Assembly: GCA_030824725.1 (NCBI GenBank)
Contig: JAPJRE010000181.1
Span: 1-7,876, forward strand
Direction: 5' to 3'
Length of the DNA stretch: 7,876 nt
Origin: Sphingomonas sp.
Lineage (GTDB): Bacteria; Pseudomonadota; Alphaproteobacteria; Sphingomonadales; Sphingomonadaceae
Both the position numbers and the translations under genes were made by a program. This document shows, piece by piece, positions 1 through 5,044 of this stretch; position 1 is the first letter of the stretch, and every line of letters starts with the position of its first letter. The notes below the pieces were generated by a model that saw only the letters and a list, made by a program, of their open reading frames with translations, was not told where the DNA came from and ran no database searches.

Positions 1-70
1 CTTGTACGCCGTTAATACCCAAACCGTGCTGGACATTAGACGGTTCGGGGGACACCCTCAAGACTCGAAT
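1..70. other. Non-coding stretch downstream of lipB with a stem-loop
   Basis: These bases follow the lipB stop codon in the minus-strand direction. The arms at 18-27 and 40-49 are complementary around a 12-base loop. Read as minus-strand RNA the stem has ten pairs, one of them G-U. Read on the plus strand that position is an A-C mismatch, so the structure, if real, belongs to a minus-strand transcript reading out of lipB. No U-tract follows, so it is not a classic intrinsic terminator. An ATG on the minus strand at 36-34 opens a frame of 12 codons to the window edge, but it has no well-placed ribosome binding site and cannot be judged from so little sequence. A GANTC site (GACTC, the CcrM methylation motif of alphaproteobacteria) lies at 62-66; a single site may be chance. 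Confidence 0.4.
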
Positions 71-715
71 TTATCCCGCGCGATCCAGAGCGTCCAAAAA
101 TGGCAAAAATGTGGCCTGTAGCGCCTCATCGAAGCGGTCCGTCGCAATCGGTTTGCCCAGCTTCGCGGCGCTGGTGACCGGGAATTCGGCTATTCCGCAG
201 GGCACGATGCCCGTGAAATGGGTCAGGTCCGGATCGAGATTGATGGCGAATCCGTGCAGCGTCACCCATTGGCGAATGCGCACGCCGATCGCGCCGATCT
301 TGGCCTCGACCCCGCGATCGAGCGTCCAGATGCCGATCCGGCCGGGGGCGCGGAACGCCTCGATGCCGCAGTCGCCGAGCGCCGCGATCACCCATCCTTC
401 GATCGCATGAACATAGTTGCGCACGTCGCGCAGCCGCTCGCGCAGATCGAGCACGACATAGCCGATGCGCTGGCCGGGGCCGTGATAGGTATAGCGCCCG
501 CCGCGCCCGGTGCGGTGCACCGGAAAGCGCGGATCGAGCATCTCGGCCGGATCGGCGCTGGTGCCGGCGGTATAGACGGGCGGATGCTCGAGCAGCCAGA
601 CCAGTTCCTGCGCGCTGTGCGCGGTGACGGCGGCGGCGCGGGCCTCCATGGCGGCATGGGCTTCGGCATAGTCGATCGGCTGGGGCTCGACCCGCCATTC
701 GATGGTTTCGTGCAT
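71..715 (-). CDS. lipB: Octanoyl-[acyl-carrier-protein]:protein N-octanoyltransferase LipB
   Basis: LipB moves the octanoyl group from octanoyl-ACP to a lysine of lipoyl domains (pyruvate and 2-oxoglutarate dehydrogenases, glycine cleavage H protein), the first step of cytosolic lipoate synthesis before LipA inserts sulfur. Visible family signatures, numbered from the ATG at 715 (214 aa), are LLEHPPVYTAG at 41-51, RGGRYTYHGPGQ at 71-82, the catalytic lysine in KIGAIGVR at K139, VTLHGFAINLDPDL at 151-164, and IVPCGI with the acyl-accepting cysteine C173. The Lys-Cys spacing of 34 residues equals that of E. coli LipB (K135/C169). The frame stays open upstream to an ATG at 757 and a TTG at 763, but the extra residues resemble no LipB N-terminus, so I choose 715. 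No good Shine-Dalgarno sequence precedes any of these starts; a GAAGGG lies about 17 bases before 715, too far for normal spacing. The gene is divergent from the membrane-protein pair across about 100 bp. Confidence 0.95.
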   Translation of the reverse strand: MHETIEWRVEPQPIDYAEAHAAMEARAAAVTAHSAQELVWLLEHPPVYTAGTSADPAEMLDPRFPVHRTGRGGRYTYHGPGQRIGYVVLDLRERLRDVRNYVHAIEGWVIAALGDCGIEAFRAPGRIGIWTLDRGVEAKIGAIGVRIRQWVTLHGFAINLDPDLTHFTGIVPCGIAEFPVTSAAKLGKPIATDRFDEALQATFLPFLDALDRAG

Positions 716-815
716 GATCGGGGCCGCTTGCGCCCTTCCGGCCGCCAAGGCAAGCATTGGCAAGGCGGTGCCCCCCGGCTAACACCCCGGGTCCCTCACG
801 CAAGGACTTCGCCGC
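716..815. promoter_or_regulatory. Divergent intergenic region between lipB and the membrane-protein pair
   Basis: This 100-bp GC-rich gap must carry promoters for lipB (leftward) and the membrane-protein operon (rightward). I cannot point to a convincing -35/-10 pair in either direction. An AAGGA ribosome binding site for the gene starting at 816 lies at 802-806, nine bases before the ATG. The hexamer GGCAAG occurs twice within 749-764. Short GC arms at 774-778 and 787-791 could pair, but five pairs is weak evidence. Confidence 0.35.
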
Positions 816-1640
816 ATGGCAAAAATGGGTATCGTCTGGGACCGGACCACGGCCTTTGTCGGCGAGCGGCTCGGGGCACTGGCGCCGATCACGCTGGCCA
901 CGCTCGTGGCGCCCGCCGTCGCCAGCAGCTGCCTTTCCGTCGCGTTCGCGATGGCCAGCCCGGGAACCCGGATGGGCGTGGGCGTGCTCGCCGTGCTGCT
1001 GTCGCTCGTTTCCTTCTGGGGCACGCTGGTGGTGATGGCGCTGGCGACGGGGGACGAAAGCCTGGCGGCAGCGGGCAGCGCCGCGACCCGGCGCCTGCCG
1101 GCGACGCTCCTCGTGTCGTTGGCGCTGGGGCTCGCCTTTGTCGCGCTGGCGGTGCCGCTCGGCCTGATTCTCGTGGCGCGGGGGTATGACGTGACCGCGA
1201 TGGCCGCCGGCCAGGGCGGCAGCGTCGTGGTGGATCCGCAGACCAGCAGCATGGTTGCCTTGTGGATGCTCGTGCTGGTGGCGGTGTGTCTCTTCGCCTT
1301 CGCGCGGCTGGTGCTCGTCAGCGCGGTGGTGCTGCGCGAGCGGGTGGCCTTCGCCGCCATTCGCAGATCCTGGGCGCTCACCCGCGGGCATGGCTGGCGC
1401 ATCTTCGGCATGCTGCTGCTGTTCCTGCTGATCGCGACCATCGCGCAGCTGGCCGCCCAGGCAGTATTCGGCAGCGTCTTCGCGCTGCTGCTCGGCAACG
1501 CGCCGGGGCTGACGGCGGCGCTGGTGCTCACCACGATCGTCACCGCATGCGTGCAGGGGGCGGCAATGCTGCTGCTCGCGGTTTTCCAGGCCAAGCTCTA
1601 CGTCGCGCTGACCACCCCCGATTCGGTGTGGCGCGCATGA
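816..1640 (+). CDS. Multi-pass inner-membrane protein of unknown function (first of a tandem pair)
   Basis: I do not recognise a specific function. The 274-residue protein is very hydrophobic, with about six likely membrane segments (roughly 20-47, 55-77, 97-122, 145-172, 196-224 and 230-262), so it should sit in the inner membrane. No signal peptide, cofactor motif or catalytic signature is visible. Residues 162-198 hold a recognisable local motif: FARLVLVSAVVL, then a short linker, then AFAAIRRSWALTRGHGWRIFG. From memory this Arg-rich amphipathic stretch between two membrane helices resembles the membrane domain found in YciC-like and glycerophosphodiester-phosphodiesterase-membrane-domain proteins; that is an inference. 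The start at 816 has an AAGGA ribosome binding site nine bases upstream; a second in-frame ATG three codons later is possible. The stop overlaps the next gene's start (ATGA), which suggests translational coupling and a joint role. Confidence 0.8.
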   Translation: MAKMGIVWDRTTAFVGERLGALAPITLATLVAPAVASSCLSVAFAMASPGTRMGVGVLAVLLSLVSFWGTLVVMALATGDESLAAAGSAATRRLPATLLVSLALGLAFVALAVPLGLILVARGYDVTAMAAGQGGSVVVDPQTSSMVALWMLVLVAVCLFAFARLVLVSAVVLRERVAFAAIRRSWALTRGHGWRIFGMLLLFLLIATIAQLAAQAVFGSVFALLLGNAPGLTAALVLTTIVTACVQGAAMLLLAVFQAKLYVALTTPDSVWRA

Positions 1641-2380
1641 CCCTGCGCATTGCCGGCCTGTTCGCCGACGCGAAGCATCTGTGGCTGCGGGAACGCGCCC
1701 TGGTGCTGCCGATGTCCGGCCTGTTCTTCCTGTTGCCGATCCTCGGCATCCTGCTGCTGATGGCGCAGGATGCGCCCGACCTCGAATCGCTGTCGGATCA
1801 GGCGGTGCTGCTCGCCTTCTACCAGAAGTTCGTCGAGGCGAACGTGGTGCCGATCGCGCTCGCCTATCTGGCGGTCGACTACGGCATCTTCGCGCTGTTC
1901 AGCCTGTATCTGCGCGGGCAGGGGCAGACGCTCGGGCAGGTGATGAAGGCGGCGCTGCGGCGGCTGTTCCCGTTCCTGCTCCTCGAAGTGGCGGTGAGCA
2001 TCGGCTTCCAGCTCGGCTTCTCGCTGTTTATCGCGCCCGGGCTGTTCGTGTTCGCGCGGACCTGGCTTGCGGCGCCGGCCTTTGCCGCGAAGCCGGAGGC
2101 AGGGCTGATCGAGGCGTTCAGGCAGGGCTGGGTGCGCAGCAGCGGCATCGTCGGACTGCTCTTCCTGCTGGTGGCGGCGATGGTGTTCGCCGGCGGCATC
2201 GGCGCGATGGCGGTGGCGAGCATCTTCACCGGGCTGTTCGCCACGGCCGCGGGCGGCGGCGCGGTGCCCGAGTTCCTCGGCTATCTGCTGCTCTCGGTGA
2301 TCGGCGCGGGCGTATGGACCGCGCTGGTGGTCTTGCGCGTCGCCGCCTACCGCGCGACCGAGCCGAGTAGGGGGATGTGA
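1637..2380 (+). CDS. Multi-pass inner-membrane protein of unknown function (second of a tandem pair)
   Basis: This 247-residue hydrophobic protein has five to six likely membrane segments (about 22-43, 70-92, 110-135, 170-204 and 212-235). The ATG at 1637 overlaps the stop of the preceding gene in the sequence ATGA, and there is no clear ribosome binding site, so translation is probably coupled. The frame is open much further upstream (to 1262), but that part is an out-of-frame reading of the first membrane protein. Residues 139-170 (FARTWLAAPAFAAKPEAG, then LIEAFRQGWVRSSG) align by eye with residues 162-191 of the upstream protein (FAR, a beta-branched and aliphatic run, then an aromatic/basic helix ending RRSW), so the two look like diverged paralogs. 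The last 34 bp, coding for the tail TEPSRGM and residues just before it, overlap the 3' end of the acetyltransferase gene on the other strand. Function is not known to me. Confidence 0.8.
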   Translation: MTLRIAGLFADAKHLWLRERALVLPMSGLFFLLPILGILLLMAQDAPDLESLSDQAVLLAFYQKFVEANVVPIALAYLAVDYGIFALFSLYLRGQGQTLGQVMKAALRRLFPFLLLEVAVSIGFQLGFSLFIAPGLFVFARTWLAAPAFAAKPEAGLIEAFRQGWVRSSGIVGLLFLLVAAMVFAGGIGAMAVASIFTGLFATAAGGGAVPEFLGYLLLSVIGAGVWTALVVLRVAAYRATEPSRGM

Positions 2381-2943
2381 GGCGCCGCCTCCGCCGGTAG
2401 CATGCCGAGCAGGCGCGGATCGGGAAAGGTCTCGATCGTGCGCTTGATGGGCACGAAGCCGTGGCGGCGGTAGAAGCCGAGCGCGGCCGGGTGGTCGAGC
2501 GTGCAGGTATGGACCCACACGCGGGTCACCTCCTTGCGCCAGGCGAAGGCGAGCGCCTGCGCCATCAGCCAACTGCCATGGCCCTTGCCGGTGATCTCCG
2601 GCACCAGCCCGACATAGGAAAGCTCGCAGGTGGCGTCGTCACGGAAGTCGAGTTCGAGCATGCCGACCTCGACGCCGGCACGGTCGACCACCGCGTAGAC
2701 CGCGACCCGCGGATCGTCGAGAATCGCTCGCAGCCGCGCCTCGTCCATCACCAGCCGCGAGAACCATAGCCACGGCCCGCCCACCCGGCGGAACAGCGCG
2801 CGATACTTCTCGCTGTCCGGCGCCGGCCAGTGGACCAGCCGGAACGGGGAGGGCGGCACCGGCCGGGGCCTGGGCCGTTCGTGCATCTCCAGCGCGGTGA
2901 CGATGGTGGCGAGGTGATCGTTCGCGACGGGCAGCAGGCCCAT
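2347..2943 (-). CDS. GNAT-family N-acetyltransferase
   Basis: A 198-residue protein with a GNAT fold in its C-terminal two thirds. The acetyl-CoA pyrophosphate-binding motif A is visible as LVPEITGKGHGSWLM (113-127, matching the Q/R-x-x-G-x-G/A pattern as G-K-G-H-G). Before it comes the beta-strand pair VGMLELDF / CELSYVGL (93-113). After it come VWVHTCTLDHPAALGFYRRHGF (142-163), the usual family ending, and a further extension. The first 60 residues (with PPSPFRLVHWPAPD and RVGGPWLWFSRL) precede the core and look like a subfamily feature. The acceptor substrate cannot be told from sequence. The start at 2943 is supported by GGAG eight bases upstream, lying inside the last codons of hemF. The gap to the hemF stop is four bases, so it is the third gene of the trmL-hemF operon. 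Its 3' end runs 34 bp into the convergent membrane-protein gene. Confidence 0.9.
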   Translation of the reverse strand: MGLLPVANDHLATIVTALEMHERPRPRPVPPSPFRLVHWPAPDSEKYRALFRRVGGPWLWFSRLVMDEARLRAILDDPRVAVYAVVDRAGVEVGMLELDFRDDATCELSYVGLVPEITGKGHGSWLMAQALAFAWRKEVTRVWVHTCTLDHPAALGFYRRHGFVPIKRTIETFPDPRLLGMLPAEAAPHIPLLGSVAR

Positions 2944-2947
2944 GGGC

Positions 2948-3802
2948 TCAGCTCCAGGCGGCCATCGGCGGCAGGCTCATCAGGATCGCGTCGACATTGC
3001 CGCCGGTCTTGAGGCCGAACAGCGTGCCGCGATCGTAGATCAGGTTGAACTCGGCATAGCGGCCGCGCCATTCGAGCTGGCGCTGGCGATCGGCGTCGTC
3101 GAACGGCTGGTGCATCCGCCGCCGCACCAGCTTCGGATAGATGTCGAGAAACGCGCGGCCGACATCTTGGGTGAAGGCGAAATCCGCCTCCCAGTCACCT
3201 TCGAGGTGATCGTAGAAGATGCCGCCGACGCCGCGATGCACCTGGCGGTGGGGGATGTAGAAATAGTCGTCTGCCCAGGCCTTGAAGCGGGGATAATAGG
3301 CCGGATCGTGCGCGTCGCAGGCGGCCTGCAGCCGGGCGTGGAAGTCGGCGGTATCCGCGTCATACGGCAAGGGCGGGTTGAGATCGGCGCCCCCGCCGAA
3401 CCAGCGCTTGGTCGTCGTCAGGAACCGCGTGTTCATGTGGACCGCGGGGACGTGGGGGTTTGCCATGTGCGCGACCAGGCTGATGCCGGTGGCGAAGAAG
3501 CTGGGATCCTCGCCGGCGCCGTGAATGGTCTTGGCGAAATCGCCCTCGAACGCGCCGCCGACGGTGGAGACGTTGACGCCCACCTTCTCGAACACGCGAC
3601 CCTTCATCACGCCGCGCACGCCGCCGCCGCCGGGCGCGCCGCTGGCGTCGACGCGGTCCCAGGCGAGATAGTCGAACGACGCGTCGGAGCCGGCCTCGCG
3701 CTCGATCGCCTCGAATTCGGCGCAGATCGAATCGCGCAGGCCCTCGAACCAGGCGCGGGCGCGTTGCTGCTGTGCATCGAGCGTGATCACTGTCTCGATC
3801 AT
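2948..3802 (-). CDS. hemF: Oxygen-dependent coproporphyrinogen III oxidase
   Basis: HemF oxidatively decarboxylates two propionates of coproporphyrinogen III to vinyl groups, giving protoporphyrinogen IX with O2 as oxidant; it is a cytosolic homodimer in haem biosynthesis. The 284-residue length is normal for the family. Visible signatures are GGGGVRGVMKGRVFEKVGVNVS (58-79, in pieces), HMNTRF (122-127), WFGGGADLNPPLPYD (134-148), HRQVHRGVGGIFYDHLEGDW (185-204), and the C-terminal hallmark GRYAEFNLIYDRGTLFGLKTGG (247-268). The start at 3802 overlaps the trmL stop (ATGA on the minus strand) and has a strong AAGGA eight bases upstream, inside trmL. It is the middle gene of a three-gene operon. 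It also lies divergently next to petABC, whose products carry haem b and haem c, so the pairing makes physiological sense, although co-regulation is only inferred. Confidence 0.97.
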   Translation of the reverse strand: MIETVITLDAQQQRARAWFEGLRDSICAEFEAIEREAGSDASFDYLAWDRVDASGAPGGGGVRGVMKGRVFEKVGVNVSTVGGAFEGDFAKTIHGAGEDPSFFATGISLVAHMANPHVPAVHMNTRFLTTTKRWFGGGADLNPPLPYDADTADFHARLQAACDAHDPAYYPRFKAWADDYFYIPHRQVHRGVGGIFYDHLEGDWEADFAFTQDVGRAFLDIYPKLVRRRMHQPFDDADRQRQLEWRGRYAEFNLIYDRGTLFGLKTGGNVDAILMSLPPMAAWS

Positions 3803-4275
3803 TGGGGAAATCCTTCGGTCTGGCGGAGCGCCTCGGAGAGCCCGATGCCCGTTGCGACGGCGAGGTTCAAGGAGCGGAGTTCGGGCAGGAGCGGGATCCG
3901 CACCGCAGCATCGGCGCGGGCGTGGACGAAATCGGGCACGCCGCTGCTCTCGGCGCCGAACAACAGCGTGTCGCCGGGCTCGAACCGCGCCTCGGGCAGG
4001 CGGGTGCCGCCGCGGGTGGTGAACAGCACCAGCCTGCCCGGCACGCGCGCCTCGAACGCGCCCCAGTCGGCATGGCGGATCGTCTCAGGTTCATAGTCCA
4101 TCGCCGCGCGCTTGCGGGCGCGATCGCCCCAGGGAAAACCCATAGGTTCGATCAGGTCCACCGCCACCCCCATGCACGCCGCCAGCCGCAAGATGGTGCC
4201 GACATTCCCTGCAATTTCAGGCTGGAACAACGCAACGCGAATTGTGGAGGGCGAAGTCATTTTGCAGTGCAACAT
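3799..4275 (-). CDS. trmL: tRNA (cytidine/uridine-34-2'-O)-methyltransferase TrmL (SPOUT family)
   Basis: TrmL uses S-adenosylmethionine to 2'-O-methylate the wobble nucleotide 34 of certain leucine tRNAs. It is a small, knotted SPOUT-class enzyme that works as a dimer. The 158-residue protein shows the expected order of SPOUT motifs: RVALFQPEIAGNVGTILRLA (13-32), the knot and cofactor segment LLFGAESSGVP (104-114), and IPLLPELRSLNLAVATGIGL (127-146), whose SLNLAVA segment forms the cofactor-binding end. Length fits the family. Two starts are possible: ATG at 4275 with a weak AAGG five bases upstream, or ATG at 4260 (giving MTSPSTIRVALFQ), closer to the usual short N-terminus but lacking a ribosome binding site. 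I give 4275 because of the AAGG, with low certainty. It heads the trmL-hemF-acetyltransferase operon and is divergent from petABC. Confidence 0.93.
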   Translation of the reverse strand: MLHCKMTSPSTIRVALFQPEIAGNVGTILRLAACMGVAVDLIEPMGFPWGDRARKRAAMDYEPETIRHADWGAFEARVPGRLVLFTTRGGTRLPEARFEPGDTLLFGAESSGVPDFVHARADAAVRIPLLPELRSLNLAVATGIGLSEALRQTEGFPQ

Positions 4276-4296
4276 TAAGGCCTTGGAGACGAGAAG

Positions 4297-4350
4297 ATGA
4301 AAAACCCTGTTGGCAAAGCTGCATCGCGCCGTCTATCAAACTTAGGATAG
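4297..4350 (+). CDS. Possible 17-residue leader ORF upstream of petA
   Basis: A short open frame MKNPVGKAASRRLSNLG followed by TAG. Its main support is a GGAG at 4285-4288 placed eight bases before the ATG, as good a ribosome binding site as those of the large genes here. It is basic (four Lys/Arg in 17 residues), has no membrane segment and no run of a single regulatory amino acid. Its stop codon is directly followed by a GC stem-loop, a layout seen in leader-peptide or translation-dependent control. A 54-bp ORF with a GGAG upstream can arise by chance, and if transcription starts at the promoter candidate at 4310-4339 the ORF is not in the message. I recognise no homolog. Confidence 0.25.
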   Translation: MKNPVGKAASRRLSNLG

Positions 4351-4370
4351 CCACCGGAAACCCGGCCGGC
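4350..4370 (+). other. Stem-loop just after the possible leader ORF
   Basis: CCGG at 4354-4357 pairs with CCGG at 4362-4365 around the tetraloop AAAC. The outer bases GCC at 4350-4352 pair with GGC at 4368-4370 across a small internal loop, giving seven GC pairs. No U-tract follows, so it is not an intrinsic terminator for the plus strand. It begins at the last base of the TAG of the short ORF at 4297-4350. Confidence 0.35.
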
Positions 4371-4395
4371 ACTGAGCTTCGTTTCGTCCGCGTTC

Positions 4396-4423
4396 CTCTT
4401 TCCGTGCTTCTCATGCGGAAGAG
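4396..4423 (+). other. Stem-loop in the petA leader
   Basis: The arm CTCTTTCCG (4396-4404) pairs with CGGAAGAG (4416-4423) with one bulged T and an 11-base loop. It ends 12 bases before the petA ribosome binding site (4436-4440), so it could affect translation start or mRNA stability of petABC. It has no U-tract and is unlikely to be a terminator. Confidence 0.4.
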
Positions 4424-4447
4424 TTCCCGAAGTGCAAGGGCTAGAGC

Positions 4448-5032
4448 ATGGCAACGTTTGAAGAAGGCGTTACTCCCGATCAGACCGTAGGCCTAGGCGG
4501 CGAAATCCTAGAGAATCCCCGTCGTCGCGATTATCTGCTGTACGCCGCCCCGGCCGTCGCGGCCGTCGGCGCAGGCGTGGTGGTGCTGCCGCTCGTCAAC
4601 TCGATGAACCCGTCGGCGGACGTGCTGGCGCAGTCGACCACCGAGGTCAATCTCGCAGCGATCGAGCCGGGGCAGGCGATCAAGGCCAGCTTCCGCAAGC
4701 AGCCTTTGTTCGTCCGCAACCTCACGCCGGCGGAGATCGCCCAGGCCGATGCGGTGCCGGTATCGAGCCTGCGCGATCCACAGACCCTCGACCAGCGCAC
4801 CAAGGAAGGCCACAAGAACTGGCTGATCACGCTGGGCGTATGTACCCATCTCGGCTGTGTGCCGCTGGGGGCGGGCGAGGGCGAGAATCGCGGTCCGTTC
4901 GGCGGCTATTTCTGCCCATGCCACGGATCGGCCTATGATACCGCCGGTCGCATCCGCCAGGGGCCGGCACCGACCAATCTCGAAGTACCAAAATATAATT
5001 TCACGTCCGACACGGTCGTCGTTGTTGGGTGA
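4448..5032 (+). CDS. petA: Ubiquinol-cytochrome c reductase Rieske iron-sulfur subunit
   Basis: The Rieske protein takes the first electron from ubiquinol at the Qo site of the bc1 complex and passes it to cytochrome c1. The 194-residue protein has the expected parts: a twin-arginine export motif RRRDYL (25-30, with Tyr where Phe is commoner), one membrane anchor (about 31-50), the hinge and neck near 51-65, and the 2Fe-2S head. Cluster box 1 is CTHLGC (132-137) and box 2 is CPCHGS (156-161). By family analogy C132, H134, C156 and H159 bind the cluster, C137 and C158 form the stabilising disulfide, and S161 and Y163 are the residues tied to a high redox potential, so this is a bc1-type Rieske protein and not a dioxygenase ferredoxin. 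The AAGGG at 4436-4440 supports the start. It is the first gene of petABC-apt; the petB ribosome binding site overlaps its stop. Confidence 0.98.
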   Translation: MATFEEGVTPDQTVGLGGEILENPRRRDYLLYAAPAVAAVGAGVVVLPLVNSMNPSADVLAQSTTEVNLAAIEPGQAIKASFRKQPLFVRNLTPAEIAQADAVPVSSLRDPQTLDQRTKEGHKNWLITLGVCTHLGCVPLGAGEGENRGPFGGYFCPCHGSAYDTAGRIRQGPAPTNLEVPKYNFTSDTVVVVG

Positions 5033-5044
5033 GGAGAGACCTGG

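Larger units (their letters stand above)
4276..4447. promoter_or_regulatory. Divergent control region between trmL and petABC
   Basis: This 172-bp gap looks less GC-rich than the flanking genes and must hold the promoters for both operons. For petABC a possible sigma70-like pair is TTGGCA at 4310-4315 and TATCAA at 4334-4339, spaced 18 bases (5 of 6 and 4 of 6 matches to the E. coli consensus). Overlapping the putative -10 is an 18-bp inverted repeat at 4333-4350 with arms CTATC and GATAG, which could be an operator. The petA ribosome binding site AAGGG is at 4436-4440, seven bases before the ATG. A short ORF and two stem-loops in the same stretch are listed separately; the promoter proposal and the short ORF compete with each other, because this promoter would start transcription near the end of that ORF. 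Confidence 0.4.

Noticed and set aside
774..791. GC hairpin before the membrane-protein gene at 816
   Set aside because: Only five pairs with an 8-base loop in a very GC-rich stretch; expected by chance.
218..1189. 323-codon plus-strand open frame
   Set aside because: It is antisense to lipB and out of frame with the gene starting at 816, both of which have clear coding signatures or ribosome binding sites.
126..1391. 421-codon minus-strand open frame
   Set aside because: It runs through lipB in the wrong frame and antisense to the membrane-protein gene. Its product is Arg/His/Gly-rich with no domain, a usual by-product of high-GC sequence.
2942..4096. 384-codon plus-strand open frame opposite hemF and trmL
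   Set aside because: Strict motif matches for HemF and TrmL on the minus strand explain this region. The plus-strand product is a low-complexity shadow.
4217..4414. 65-codon minus-strand open frame across the trmL start
   Set aside because: It overlaps the trmL coding sequence in another frame and has no clear ribosome binding site or motif.
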